A DNA stretch of 64,000 bases, taken from NCBI RefSeq assembly GCF_963675165.1, contig NC_087378.1:6567205-6631204 (forward strand), given 5' to 3'. Shown in pieces: positions 40,317-52,752 of this stretch; the first letter of the stretch is position 1; every line of letters starts with the position of its first letter. This DNA is from Halichondria panicea. Taxonomy: Eukaryota; Porifera; Demospongiae; Suberitida; Halichondriidae. Made by a program: the position numbers and the translations under genes. The notes under the pieces were generated by a model, which saw only the letters and a list, made by a program, of their open reading frames with translations, did no database searches and was not told where the DNA came from.

Positions 40317-40318
<2 letters not shown>
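39820..40318. mobile_element. CATAGATAGAAGA transposon family, copy 2
   Basis: Homologous along its length to 30779-31308, with internal deletions. The ends are CATAGATAGAAGAGGGATTG and AATCCCTTTCTCTTCTATCT. The right end adjoins a 250-bp (TG)n array directly, and the left flank also ends in TAGTGTGTT. It therefore seems to have landed in a TG-rich site, or the array grew from the target duplication. Confidence 0.8.
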
Positions 40319-40573
<255 letters not shown>

Positions 40574-40970
40574 GATTTTAATCCGTGGATTTACAAAATA
40601 ATGCTTCGTTCTCGAGTTATGCCTAGTTTTGCTTACTTAGAATGCCATTGCAGCCTTTTCAGAAGAGCACGTAGCCAAACTTTTTAACCGAATGTTGCTA
40701 GTAGTTAGCTCTGCACTAGAACGCTAGCTATTGGTAGCTGCAAGAGTGAGGAAGAGAGCTGCAAGGCTGTGCTGATGGCAGCCATTAATTTTAGACTTGA
40801 ACTTTTGGCATCGATCGTTTTTAACATAATAACAACAATTATGGTCGATCATTACCCACTCTTAGAGTTTGCATACAACAAAATAATTATTGCAAAAATG
40901 TTTATCAGTATAATATTATAAGCTATTAGTAGCTTTATGTTATGTAGCTTTGGCATCTCCACCGAGGCAT

Positions 40971-41779
40971 TAGCCTCGACCCCAGGCCGATCCGTCTCCA
41001 ATTGAACGCTAGGTCGCCTACTAGGCCTGGTATTGATTGTATTTGGGCGTGATCTGGGCGTGGTTTTTTAATAAATTGGTACAACAAAAAATGAACGCAA
41101 AATGAATCCTCCAACTGTGGTACATGGTCTTCAACAACAGCCTCTGGGGCAGTATACAGCAGGAAATACTTCCAGAAGACACTTCTTTGGCAGTGGCAAC
41201 CAAATCTTTGTCGATTCCTTTATTGCTACTGAGGATGGCAGCAGAAACACCTCTATTGTTTAGACTCCTGACCTGGTCACGTCAATCATGAGTCTCATGA
41301 TGAGAGATACAAGGGGAGAGACAATTAACAAGAACAACACTTTTGTCAACAGGAGGAGCCTTGGTCCTACCTAGCTTGTAGTCCATTAAAAAGGGTAGCA
41401 ACTGATATATAGCAGAGAGACTTGCTATACCCCGTTGGGAACCAGATAAACACGTCCCTTCCCTCAAACAGGAACTTGAGGCCTGGGCCTGTTCTGCCAT
41501 GAGAGTGAGGCCATCTTGCTTCAAACAAGACAACGCATTGCATGCCATAGCTAGCTAGCTATAAATTGAGAACATGACACGGAGCTACATTACTGTAACG
41601 TTTACGGGAGTAAAATGCCTCTACGTACACCTTTAGTATTACAGAAAAAAAGCAGGAAACAAAATGTGAAGAATCTCTGCTTTAGTTTCCGGTTCCTGCC
41701 ACGCCCAGATACAATCAATACCAGGCCGTATTTTTCAACTTCGTTCTATTAAAAAAAAATCGGCCTGGGACCGAGGCTA
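40971..41779 (-). mobile_element. TAGCCTCG-family transposon carrying RecQ-like helicase fragment
   Basis: TIRs TAGCCTCGACCCCAGGCCGAT and its imperfect reverse complement, extended by CCTGGTATTGATTGTATTTG against CAAATACAATCAATACCAGG-like sequence farther in. It is flanked by the exact 9-bp direct repeat CCGAGGCAT (40962-40970 and 41780-41788). On the minus strand, 41282-41548 encodes a degenerate helicase piece (YQLLPFLMDYKLGRTKAPPV DKSVVLV). The region around Walker A is altered and the frame ends early. 809 bp; no transposase seen. Confidence 0.85.
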
Positions 41780-42390
41780 CCGAGGCATCAGCACCCACGG
41801 TGCTTTCATATGTTTAGTGATAGTGGCTGCGTTGCTTAGTCGACCTTTTAGAGCTAGATTCTCTGTACTTTCAACATTAAAAGTGATCAATTTCACCATT
41901 TCTATATACAGCACATCGTATGGCAGCAAGACAGGTAATGAGCATGCTGACTATAAATATAATCCGTTGTAGTTTTAGCCCAAACAATTTTGTTTCCAAT
42001 CCCTCTTACTGTTCTATCCATGGTTGGAGCATAGATATAAGAAGGGAGAGGGTGAGGGTGTGAAACGCAATGTAAAGAGCATTGGATGATCCGCGTTTCA
42101 ATCAACTTTTTCTTCTTTATTTCCTCCAGCCCATGATTCTTAGTTAGTATGAGCTCCATGTATTAGCAATGGCTAGTGGAACAGTCACAACAAGGTAGCA
42201 GCAATAGTGTAAGACCCCTCCAAGCAGTAAAAATTTGCTTTGACATCAAATTCTTGAGAGGGAGTTCTCTGTACCTTTGAGTAAGTATTCCAGTACAGTC
42301 ACAAACGTGATAGAGATGTAGTTCTGTCGTAAATTACTGTGCAACTATCAAATGGGTCTGGAGGCTTCAGGCATTACACAGAAGTATAAT

Positions 42391-42560
42391 ACCGTATAGC
42401 GGGTAATTTTTGTGGGGTAAAAAATTCGTTGAACTCGAAAAACAGTGGTTTTTGCGAGTAAAATTTTGTTTAGTCTCGTGGCTGCACTGCATTCCTATGT
42501 TCCTGTTCCGGTAAGCCACGCCTACATTAAAATAACGCGCTACAGTAGTATAAGATGGGG
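42391..42560. mobile_element. Copy of the GTATAGCGGGTAATTTT family (one end clear)
   Basis: Begins ACCGTATAGCGGGTAATTTTT followed by GTGGGGTAAAAAATTCG and includes CGGTAAGCCACGCCTAC, shared with the element at 10138-10285. The right terminus is not clear. Confidence 0.6.
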
Positions 42561-42624
42561 TTAACAGGTGTTTAAAATGCATTCTGTAGACCAAAAAGGA
42601 ACAACTCTACTGAGAGTGTTCCAG

Positions 42625-43080
42625 CATAGATAGAGTAGAAGAGGGATTGGAAACGGAAGTACCCTCGAAGTACCATCCGTGTATCTCCGCGGTTTTAATC
42701 GAGGCTTACTTTTTAACACGAGGGCTAAACATGAATAATTCATGAGAAAATTGTTTTGCTCTCTAAGAAGTCCACGAGCAGTTCTGCTGCTAAACATCAA
42801 CTTTCTCTAATACTTGAGGCCATTTGGGACATAGGACACTATTTAGTTACAAAGCCTTAGCTATATCAAAGGTACTATAGGAACACAAGCATGAAAAAGC
42901 GCTCTGTGTACCTCTACCTACTTCACGACAATCGAGATTATATTTTCTTTGTTTCCAATTGATACCTACTATCAGGGGGCATGTGATTCAGTAATGGGGG
43001 TAGCTCTGAGATGTTTGCTTTGTACACAATAAGTTTCCCGGGAGGAGATACATACTACTATACTTCTACTCTATCTATGG
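42625..43080. mobile_element. CATAGATAGAAGA transposon family, copy 3 (inverted)
   Basis: Ends CATAGATAGAGTAGAAGAGG and CTTCTACTCTATCTATGG form the inverted repeat. The interior is the reverse orientation of copies 1 and 2 (for example GCAGTTCTGCTGCTAAACAT, ATACCTACTATCAGGGGGCA). The GGAACAACTCTACTGAGAGT hairpin word abuts the left end. Confidence 0.75.
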
Positions 43081-44529
43081 TTCCAGTGAATGCAGTTCAA
43101 ATCATCTCACGCACACAAGTATGGGTGAGCAGTATGGGTGAGATTGAATCTCTCACCTATAACATAGAGTTTCTATCTTATGGGTGAGATGTGTGCAAGC
43201 AGCAGTACAAGGCTGGCCAAGCTTTACTACTGTACATTTTGAGCTGTTTAGTTTCTACAGCTAGCATGAACCTGCTGCACACACTTGCTGTAAAAATTTG
43301 ATGAATATTTATACCCATTCGTTCTTGATTGACCAGTGTTTGTGGGTTGGTTGGAATGTTATGCATTTGCATTTAGAAATCTCCATGACAGACACCATTG
43401 GGGAACAGCCTTTTGGCCGTTATAGAGAGGTGGTCTTTGTTGAGAGGTTCCAATTCCCTACCAACATGCTCAATGAGTCAATTCCTGCTACAAATGAATC
43501 TTGGAGCTTTGCTAACTACTTTTCTAGTTTCTATCTCATACAAGTTTTGAAAAGGCTGTAAGGACGAGTTATACAGTGCCTTCTAGAGAGTAAACTGTGC
43601 TCCTATTGGTACATAAATGTGATGTGATTGTAACGTTTCTAAAACATATCCAAAAAAGATTCCAAGGGTGATGGGTAATGTGGTGGTTTGAAGACAATTG
43701 CTTAGCGATGGAAAAGACAAATAAGGATTTGCTATATGTTAGCTAAAATGGAATGTTGAAATCCAGACCTTAGCAAATCCTTATGCATGACTTCGTACAC
43801 GCACATGCACTGATTATACTACTCAATTATCGGGATTTTTGGGTACCTTTTCATTTAGCAATGGAACTGAAGCAAATTTGTTGGCTAAGGTCTGGTAGCA
43901 GCAACTTTTTTAATTCATGAGTGCTTCATTTTTGCGAGGCTAGCATCAGCCCAGCCAGTAGTTGTGCAAGAAGACAGTGGAAGGCTAAGCATTACTTTCC
44001 CTATTTACTTTCCCTATCTACTGTGCATGGAGCGGCCATCTTGGTGGAGTAACATTTCACTGACGTCTGAAAATTAGCTTCGTCAACGTTGTGGTAGGTA
44101 TTGGTCGTGTGCGGTCACCACCGACGTGATTCTTGTCAGGAAATTCACAGATTACAAGCGTGTAAATCGTCATTACCATCGCGGTTTGTCTGTTTAGCCT
44201 CGTTATCAAGCCAATTTTTCTTTAATAGAACAAAGTTAAAAAGTACTAGTTGGCAGCCTCATAAAAAGGATGATGGTCAGGAAACCTAAACCATTCAACA
44301 ATTATGTGATGAAGTCTAGGATCTTAGCTGTACAAGATTACTGTTGTATTACTCTAACCGATCACCCACTATATTAATCACCACAAACCTACCACCTTAT
44401 GGAAACATTTTTGAGTATGTTGTAGCTTGGTAATTCACCTAAAGTCTATTTGTGTTGAGTTTGACCTTCATAAAGTCCTCATAACTTTGTCATACTTTAC
44501 TGAAATTCAAAGTTTCATATACAATTGCA
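43081..44529. other. Spacer without recognised gene
   Basis: Contains a copy of the TATTTATACCCATTCG ... GTGTTTGTGG block (about 43305-43345). An imperfect repeat pair (AAATCCAGACCTTAGCAAATCC near 43760 and GGCTAAGGTCTGG near 43883) suggests another degraded element. No exon is supported. Confidence 0.45.
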
Positions 44530-45204
44530 ACACCAGCTCTTGTAACTATAATCATAGATGTACATTAGCTCAGAGCTAAGGACGTGCAGAGTACACAGGA
44601 ATATTCACAATGTAATCACAACAAGAGAGGTGCTTAGTGCAGTGTCCCTTAATGCCCTTATTTGGAGGTCCCACTGTTCACTATACTCTATCCATCTCTC
44701 TCCAGAATTCAGTCTCAGTGTTCATCCAGCTCAGGTTCGCCCATAAGAAGGAGGTGGACGTGGCTCAGCGTTATACCATACCAGCTGGATGGATTCGTTC
44801 TCTCCCGCACACACCTCACCACTCCTACCCCTCACAGTGAAGGACACGCCCACCAATGACACCTCCAGTATACCCTCCTCCGAGGCCTCTAGTCCAGGTA
44901 GGGGTGTTCTATGCTACACTCATACAATACCTTCACACAATTGTGTAAGCTTGGGGGATTGTGAATTGCCCTCGTCAAAAGCTCAATTACAAGGTTGTCC
45001 TTTTCTTTCTACTTAACAACACTACAATATTTATAATACAATACGATTGCATATACTGTCTGCTTATGCTGCCCCTCCCCCTCCCAGATCCGAGTGACTC
45101 TCTGGTGGGTGTGTCCTCTAGTAGAGTACGTATTTCAGAAGAGGTTAGCCTTTCTCTTTGACTTCACCCTTACTGCCTTCCTCATGATGGGAAACTTCTC
45201 GCCG
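44530..45204 (+). pseudogene. Degraded copy of FAM91 exons 9-10 in copy B
   Basis: Exon 9 relic 44706-44897 has a 2-bp insertion at GCGTTATACCATACC. Exon 10 relic 45088-45204 has a 4-bp insertion (GAGTACGTATTTCAG). Both frames are broken. Splice sites AG/GTAGGG and CCCAG/GTGAGC persist. Confidence 0.9.
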
Positions 45205-45394
45205 GTGAGCCAGGAGTTAAATAAGAAATCCTTCAAGCGTCAGCTAGGGGTTTAGGAATTAGGTTTGTAGCTGGTGTTAAAGCTTAGAGGTACATTTCGT
45301 AAGGGTTCTTGCTATGATCAACCAAAAAGAACAACTCTACTGAGAGTGTTCCAAGGTGCATGTGCACAAGTTCCTTGTGGCACAGCTTCGGGAT

Positions 45395-45640
45395 TTACTA
45401 TGCCTCGAGGGATACAGTAAAGCTGACTGTGTGTGTGATGTGTGTGTTCCAGTTGTAACTGCTCAAAGGTTGCAATGCGATGAAAACTAACACCTATAGG
45501 TGCCACTTTATCTTGGATTTTGACTCGTGGATGTGCTAAAGCTTTTTTCTTGAGTTATGGCTAATTTGACTCACAGTAAAGGCTGTTGTAGTCTTTTCAT
45601 AGCATAATCTGTTCGCACAAAACTTCAACTTAAGAGTTAT
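45395..45640 (+). repeat. CTCGAGGGATACRGTAAAGCTGA dispersed repeat
   Basis: ATGCCTCGAGGGATACAGTA, AAGCTGACTGTGTGTG, TAACTGCTCAAAGGTTGCAA, GGATTTTGACTCGTGGAT and TTGAGTTATGGCTAATTTGA recur at 51423-51740 and 55028-55265. A partial copy follows the TG array at about 40573-40730. Class unknown. Confidence 0.75.
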
Positions 45641-47485
45641 AAACTTGCACTTAATTATGTTAGTAGGGGTAAGACACTTCTTCTTGAAATCAATTCGTGT
45701 TAGTGTACAACAGAGCTGGAATGCTAGTGCTATGATTTAGTTTCAGTTACATGGTGGACCAAAAGGAACAACTGTAGGAAGAGTGTTTCAGTGTGAATCG
45801 CATCACCTGTATTAGTGCACCAACATAGTTCGCAACCTAAAGGATTGCACCATATCTATTGTGTACATGCACCAACACAGTTATCGATTCAATACATTGA
45901 CTTGTAGCACTGCCCTCCTTTTGTGCATAGGTTGGGAGTGGTCAGTCAATGCTTTTCAGTCCACCCACCGGATTGGTGACTGTGGTAGGCCTGCGCAGTC
46001 CCTACACACTTCTTGCTGCTAACATGATTATTTATACCTGTTTGCAAGTGTTTTTTGGTTTTCGAAATACCCCACAGCTAGAATGTTACACATGTGCTAT
46101 GAATCTCAGCAGGAGTGTATTCGTACACTCCTGATCTCAGTTGTAGTTAGCATGCACATGGGCGTGAGGTATCTAGTGTCCCATATCACGAGGGCTTTGC
46201 CCGAGGGATGAGGGACATAACACATAGATACCGAATGCACATGTACTGACTGATTTAGATCCCACTTTTCATTGGCTGCCCCAGGACAACAGCTTTATTT
46301 TTGAAAAATGTCTTGTTCTGACAAGCTAGATGATTTCTGATTCTCTGCTAAAAAAACCTTTGCATTGGCCTTACTTCAACATTGGAATGGACAAACTAGT
46401 GACTCCACCTTGTGCAGGAAGCGCTCTGCAGCAAATGAGCCCAGCCTCCTTTTTTCTCTGCACTCAAGCCCTACCCGTACATAGTTGAGTGATTTGGTCT
46501 ATAAGTGCTTACCGTATAGCAAGTAATTTTCGGGGACAAAATATTATGTTTTAACCAGCAACTCGATTGCAATATAGACTTCGCGTACTATGCTAGCCTC
46601 GTTCAGAACGAAAGGAAAAAACGTTATATTTTTCTCCTTCTGTTCTTTTGATTATTGGCCTCGGAACGCGGCTAGATCTATGCTGGCCTTTCTCTTTTAC
46701 TGCCATAATATTGAAAATGTCTCGCTAGTGAGCCAGGGGTTACGGAAACACTGGGAGCTGAAACTAAATTTGACGCACTAAATTTGGTACGCATGATGTT
46801 CTTGCTATGGTAGATCAATTGAACAACTCTGCTTCCAATTGTGCACAAGTTTCCTTGTTACACATTTTCTCAGTTTAATTGACGCACGTTTAATAGGACC
46901 CTTGACACAACACTGAACAGACACTGAACGAATATACAGTAGAGTGTACAAGGAGACCCGTGCAACCTTACATGCTACAACATGATTATTTATGCTCATT
47001 TGGCAAATGTTTGTAGTGTGATCTCTTAAGAGTCCTTCTTGCAATGATTTCATGTTATTGTACGTCAGAGCTGGAATGCACAGCTAGTGCCATAAATGTC
47101 TTCTTAGGAAGAGAATTGATCTGTCAGTAACTTGGATGTTAGTTGAGTCAACTTGATTGTTAAATTGTAAATCACAATGTGCATTTTCGCTATAGCTAGG
47201 TTTTTTCACGATCATTATTTCTGCTAATTTTGGATGTGGCTGTTCGTTCTGGAAGTTATACGGAGTAGAGAGGTGGCTGCTCCTGAAAGTTTGCTTTACA
47301 TTGAAGTCACTGTAGTTTATCGCGTGGTTGCTCTTTGGAGGTGGTCGTTAATGGAGGTTCCACTGTACAGTTTGTCAATACAATGTTTGTGGTTTGATCT
47401 TCTTGAAATCATGTTATATTGTATAATTATAGGTCAGACAGTTAACTCCTCTTTTATAAGGGGGGTAGATCTGTTAGATTAGATA

Positions 47486-47694
47486 CAAGAGTATATGATA
47501 GAGAAGAGAGTATAAAACGTAGGCATCAGATGTATGTAGATTGCATCACCCACGTTTGGATTGGTCGGTGTGTAAATTTCAAGCCTGTGACAGATACATG
47601 CAGGAAGTCACGTTACTCTCCGCATATACGTCTGATACACAGTATGCCTACGTTCGATACTCTCTCTCTATCATATATACTCTTGGTAATAGTT
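47486..47694. mobile_element. MITE with CAAGAGTATATGATAGAGAA termini
   Basis: The left arm CAAGAGTATATGATAGAGAA...GTAGGCATCAGA and the right arm TATGCCTACGTTC...TATACTCTTG are reverse complements with small gaps (about 55 bp). Copy C lacks it: there GATTAGATACATG runs on directly at the corresponding site near 56790. It is therefore an insertion specific to copy B. Confidence 0.85.
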
Positions 47695-47886
47695 GTACCA
47701 TGGATATCGAGAGTGTATTGGATTTGTACTACGAGGGTAGTTCTATACATACAACTGCACACGATACACACCAGATACAACATCCACGGGTACAGCCTGT
47801 AGCTTGTACTTTGAACACCTATTGATTAGAAACAATTAGAAGCTGATATCCAACCCATTTACAACTGAGTAGTAGTAAACACTCTT

Positions 47887-48340
47887 CGATCCGATTCCAG
47901 GCCGCGGAGAAAAAGGTAGCCTGGTATACCTTGTATGTGCATGCGCGTACATTACCCCAAAAAGGGGGTAATCCGTATATTTGTGGATACTGTCAGTAAA
48001 ATAAACACGTATACTATTTTGTATTCTGAAGTTGTAGTCTGTTACACAGAAATGTTGTGCAAAGATGACTGAGTTCTTACGCCCATTATTGTATCAAGCT
48101 AAGTCCCTTGAACTGCCTCTGAGCTAGAAGAAGCAACACTGCTGCAGCATAATTAATTCTACTTCAATTAGTGTCTCTGAAAGCTGCCATTGTGGTCATG
48201 AACATTTTACCACTAACCACATGGTCATGCGTATTGTAACTTTGTCCGTTTTTTACAATTTGTATAATGACAATTATTTTGCTCATGCGCATACAAGGTA
48301 TACCAGGCCGCCTTTCTCTTCGCGGCCTGGAATCGAGGCT
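47887..48340. mobile_element. TAGCCTCG-family transposon, internally deleted, copy B
   Basis: The right terminus GCGGCCTGGAATCGAGGCT and the left ATTCCAGGCCGCGGAGAAAAA pair as TIRs. An inner pair is GGTATACCTTGTATGTGCAT against GCATACAAGGTATACC. A subterminal hairpin ATTACCCCAAAAAGGGGGTAAT follows the left TIR. A relic of an ORF start (ATGACTGAGTTC) at 48066 stops after about 20 codons. It corresponds to 57277-58380 in copy C. Confidence 0.85.
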
Positions 48341-48556
48341 GCCGTGCATGCGCTGTGCACATTTTGTGTGCGTGTGCTTGCACTTGACAAACTACATTTA
48401 CAACTTCAGACACTCGCACATTTTTTGTCACGGTATATAGTCTTCTTTAAAAGAGAGGGTCCTTAAAGGGTGGAAGGAGGGCTACAGGCTGACCACAGCC
48501 ATGCAAGGGTTTGTCCTTGGGGTTTCAATGGATATTTCTTAGTGTCAGAGCACATC

Positions 48557-50331
48557 TAGCCTGGTTAGGCGAACAACTAGGCCTGGTACTAGTTGTCTGC
48601 GCATGCATCAGTCGTTCGTCAGATTCTGACGAATGGATATTCTCGTTCACTTTCGTGACATTTATATTTGTGTACTATCGTGTACTAGAAGTCAGTTCCC
48701 GTTTTATCATTATTGGAATCGATTGGAACGGCTCTTAGCTGAAGCTTCTCTCTTCTCTGAAGCTTAGAAAACATTATTCTGAAGACTGAACAACAAGGGA
48801 AGAGGTATAAAGCTTTGTCAAGCTTGTTAAGGTCAGATATTTTTGTGTGGGCCCTATGCTATCAAGTCTTGTTAACCCGAGGCGCGTGGGCGGCCACGGG
48901 TTATAGTAGTCGTCTGGTTTGTTTGTGACAGGTGAATCTACTCACCTGGATGCCACAGCACTGCGTTTACAGCATGGATAGCCTTCACACAACAAGTTAT
49001 TAGTTTTAATAGTGGCAGAATTTAATGTTAAACCTTTGTTGTCAAATAAAAACGAGCAAAAGCTAAGAAGCTTGTGGCTGTGTCTGCTTACCTGGATGCT
49101 CTAGCACTGCGTTTACAGCATAGGTAGCCTCCACACAACAAGTTAGTACTTCTAATAGTGGCAGCTTTCAGTGTTAAAGCTTCGTTGTCTAATAAAAGCG
49201 AGTAAAATGTAGCTTGAACAGAACTTGGCACATGCATTACTTATAACTGAAGTGATCCTGTACCAGGAACAATGGAACAGGGTCACTAAAGTAGAAAGCT
49301 TGAATTATAGCTCCTGCTGCTTTAGCATGGGATCCTACTCCATGCAGGACCTGGAGCCATACTTCTCTGAGACTCCAGGCTTCTTTGCTGTGATCCTAAT
49401 CCACAGTGCATATAATTACCTATAGTACCACTACCTGTTCTCAAATGTTTCAGCATGCCTCCAGTATGGTTTAGTTTTATTGCTCCTGAGTTGCTGTGCA
49501 AGTCATACATGATAACAACATCATGCACTGCATTATATCACTTTTCTGGTTTCTTTATAATCATATGTCACCAGCCGAGGGTTTGCACTTTAGTGCTCTA
49601 GTTTATGTTTGGTATTAAAGATCTAGGTAGACTATAGTATCATCATTAATATGATGGAGCTAGAGAACTTGGTGCTGCCATCATCAGCTCGTCGACAATG
49701 ACACTATAACCTGTTTAATACGAGAAATTTAATATGTATAGATCTACACGTATTTTGAATGTCTACTTCTCTGTACAGGAGCAATGGCTGCTATCCAGCT
49801 ATCCCAACATTGTTCCTCTTGGCTATACTAACGGACGAGACTGAACAGTTTGAGGTAAGGGTTTAACCGTGTTTAATATTGTCCTATACTTACAGGACTG
49901 GAGTATGACCTGCTCGTTTGAGCGTTGCTGGGTAGCTCAGAGGCATCAAGAGAATCTACGTTTTCTCAAGCAAAGTTTAACTGAGTTACGAGTTGGGGCC
50001 TAGAATCAGAGAAGTCCAGCAGCCTGCTAAATCGTTTTGAAATGTAATTTATAGGCATTCAATCATCTTGAAGTTGCCCTGTGTCACTGTAATCGTGCTG
50101 CAGCACAACTGGCAACTCCCCAGGCCCTTGTGAACCAGCTCCCTATGTGCATCTTTTGTGTACTCACTCTGTGCATTTTCTGTGTGCAAATTTCGATTAT
50201 TAAATATTTTTGCCGACCACAAATACAATGAAAATTTGATGCATGCGCAGACAACTAGTGCCAGGCCAGGCTAGGCCTAGTTGTTCGCCTAACCGTTATA
50301 AAAGCGAAAACTCAGCCTGGAATCGAGGCTA
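48557..50331. mobile_element. TAGCCT...AGGCTA transposon, 1.8 kb, with 9-bp target duplication
   Basis: The left end TAGCCTGGTTAGGCGAACAA and the right end (GTTCGCCTAACCGTTATAAA ... CTCAGCCTGGAATCGAGGCTA) are inverted. A shared subterminal block is ACTAGTTGTCTGCGCATGCA. The direct repeats GAGCACATC (48548-48556) and GAGCACATT (50332-50340) flank it, and copy C shows the uninterrupted site (GTCAGAGCACATCAAGATAC near 58608). Inside are a nested ACCCGAGGCG repeat and, at about 49780-49845, a short exon-like ORF (CAG|GAGCAATGGCTGC ... GAGACTGA). No transposase is recognised. Confidence 0.85.
48873..49605 (+). repeat. ACCCGAGGCG dispersed repeat nested in transposon
   Basis: Starts TTAACCCGAGGCGCGTGGGC and ends GAGGGTTTGCACTTTAGTGC. 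The internal block from CTCACCTGGATGCCACAGCA to AAGCTAAGAAGCTTG is duplicated in tandem within this copy, making it longer than the copy at 21.9 kb. Confidence 0.75.
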
Positions 50332-50400
50332 GAGCACATTAAGATACAAGTTTGTTAAAGTGAATTTCCAAAAGGCGGGAACAACTCTACGGAGAGTGTT

Positions 50401-52752
50401 CTGCGCCAGAATATGGAATGATTACTCATGTCATACTCCATCATAGACACCAAGTAGTCTATGGGACCAAGCAACCAAACAAGATATTGCAATGGTCATA
50501 GCCAGCCGGGCTTCTTGCATGCCAGGTTTATTTTAATACCTTCGGCACACTTTCATTGCTACTAACATGAGTATTTATAACAGTTTGTTTAGTTGACAAA
50601 TGTTTGTGGTTTGATCTTCTAATATTCATAACTGCAATGAATTCATGTTATTGTACGTCACAGCTTGATGTTCACAAAAATATATAGCTAACAGTCTACA
50701 CTAAGACTACAAATTTGGCTTCAAATGATGTAATCGTGGTTTTGCATCATAGTGAGTAATTTCCTATTTGTGGCTTGTAAATACTACAGTAATTCTCCGT
50801 AAATTTGATTATGGCTTCTGTTATGTCATTGTTTACTATCAGAATTGGATAAAGAAACAACTTTTTCAGTTTTTCCAGCATCAATGCCCAGATCCTGAAG
50901 TGCAAGTCAGGTTCCAGAGTCACAGTACTAGTAGATATAGTATTCATGAACTGGCCACAGGAAAATTAGGATCCAGAACTGAGGAGTACTAATTTGCCCA
51001 GAAATCAAAGTCAGTCCAAACAGGATATATCCAAAAAAATGGCCAATGTTAGAACACAAGACCTGCTATAAAAAAATATTGGCAAAGCGGATGCTGTTTA
51101 TTTCTTTGCAAAGACTAATTTCTAGCATTATATTAGCTATCTAGGCAGTTTCAAGAAACTCTGGACACTCAAGTGGCAAGTAGACAAGAGCTAAACTTAC
51201 TCATTTTTGTCAATGTTTACTTTGTTGTATTGGTCAAACCTGGGTCATTAGTGTTCTTATTTGGTCTACTTGTAGTTACCAGTGTTGTCTATAGTCTAGC
51301 TCATCTGTATCTCTCCAGCACCCCCATTACTAATTTGCCCGGAAATCAAAGTCACAGAAAATATAAATATCACCAGTTTTCTTTCATACAATGCAGCAAT
51401 TCAGTACTTTTTTACCACTTAATTATGCCTCGAGGCGTAGCCGCACGAGGGATACGGTAAAGCTGACTGTGTGTGTGTCTGTCTGTCTGTGTGTGTGTGT
51501 GTGTATTCCAGCTATAACTGCTCAACGGTTGCAATGTAACGAAAACTAACAGCTTCTATAGGCTTCTAGCCACGTTCTCTTGGATTTTGATTCGTGGATT
51601 AGCAAACTAAAGCTTCTTTCTCGAGTTATGGCTAGTTTGACTCACATTGAAGGCTGTTGCAGTCTCTTCAGAATCTTTCATAGCATCATCTGTCCGCACA
51701 AACTTTCTATTCAACATATGAGTTAGCCTTGCACTAAAGCGCTAGCTTTTTGTTAGCTACAATACTCAGAAAATATCTGTTAAAACAGCTAGCTAGCTAG
51801 CAGTAGCCATTTTGTGAAATTGATCTCTTTGGACACACCCTTGGATGTAATGCGCATGTGCGCTCATTCCCCACGTGTGAGAAAATAATATCCCAAGATC
51901 CTCCTGGCAGAATCATCTTTGTCTTGAGGGCCTGGTATATAAGCCACAAAACACTACCATATAACAATATAGATAACAATATGCATGTACACAGGTCTTT
52001 TCTTCTTAGATATTATATACACTGAACTACAGATCCTGGAAGAATCAATTTTCTTCTTTCTTGAGATCCTGGTAAGCCACATAATACAACAATAGATGCA
52101 TGTAAATAAGTCTTTTCTTCTCAGTGACTTTATATAGATAAGCTAACTTTAATACTAATATAACACTCTAATACTTTTAAGCGAAAGCAAAAACATGGCG
52201 AGAGGCATTAGCACAGCGCCAGCTTGAACACTAGTTTTTATATCATTCAGTAGCTTATTTATTCAGCATTATTTGTATATCATTTAATAGTGGTAGGCAC
52301 CTACTGGTGAAAAGTTATCCTTGACAAAAGCAGTGTTACTGTTTTTGATACTACCGCGAACTATGAATATCATTATCTCCCATAAAGGCCCATATAAATT
52401 GACAAATGAACTGTATAATACACACTTCCGGGAGTCTTAGTGTAGACTGCTAATTATTATTCGAGTTGCTAGCTATTCGATTTGTGATAACGATTTCATT
52501 CTGAAATCAAATAACCACACCCACAACATGGGTTTGTCACACCTACCATGGGATATCAAGCCAATCTGGGTGTGGCTACTTTGAGCTTAATATCAGTGGG
52601 CAATAAAGAAAGTTAATATTTTATGTTGTTTGACGTTCAGGCCCTCTGTGTTCAGGTTTGTGAGACATGGACATTCTTGGTGCACTGTTTACTGGTCAAG
52701 CGAGAGATCTAGATAGCTGCTAATGATTGATGACTGTAGGTCTACACTTTAA
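50401..52752. other. Repeat-rich spacer
   Basis: No gene is supported. It contains one CTCGAGG...GGGATACGG repeat (51423-51740). A direct repeat ACTAATTTGCCC(A/G)GAAATCAAAGTC occurs at about 50990 and 51330, 340 bp apart. The fragment at 52181-52255 is shared with 10.5 kb. One arm of a long inverted repeat lies at 52450-52515. Confidence 0.5.

Larger units (their letters stand above)
44530..50400. repeat. Segmental duplication, copy B (interrupted by transposons)
   Basis: 44530-48556 plus 50332-50400 aligns in order with copy C at 54175-58690. Shared markers include the FAM91 exon 9/10 relics, CAAAAAGAACAACTCTACTG, TTCAGTCCACCCACCGGATT, the CTAGCCTCGTTCAGAAC palindrome, CACGATCATTATTT, CGTTCTGGAAGTTATACGGA and TGACCACAGCCATG. 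Copy B has insertions of its own at 47486-47694 and 48557-50331. Confidence 0.88.

Noticed and set aside
49779-49860. Exon-like ORF (EQWLLSSYPNIVPLGYTNGRD) after an AG and before GTAAGG
   Set aside because: It resembles a short exon, but it ends in a stop before the donor and lies within a transposon. No partner exons or family could be recognised, so it is not listed as a gene.
50990-51356. Direct repeat pair that might be short LTRs
   Set aside because: Only about 25 bp are shared, with no TG...CA ends, primer-binding site or target duplication.
51173-51460. 95-aa hydrophobic ORF on the plus strand
   Set aside because: It needs a GTG start, sits between direct repeats in transposon-rich DNA and shows no homology or splice context.
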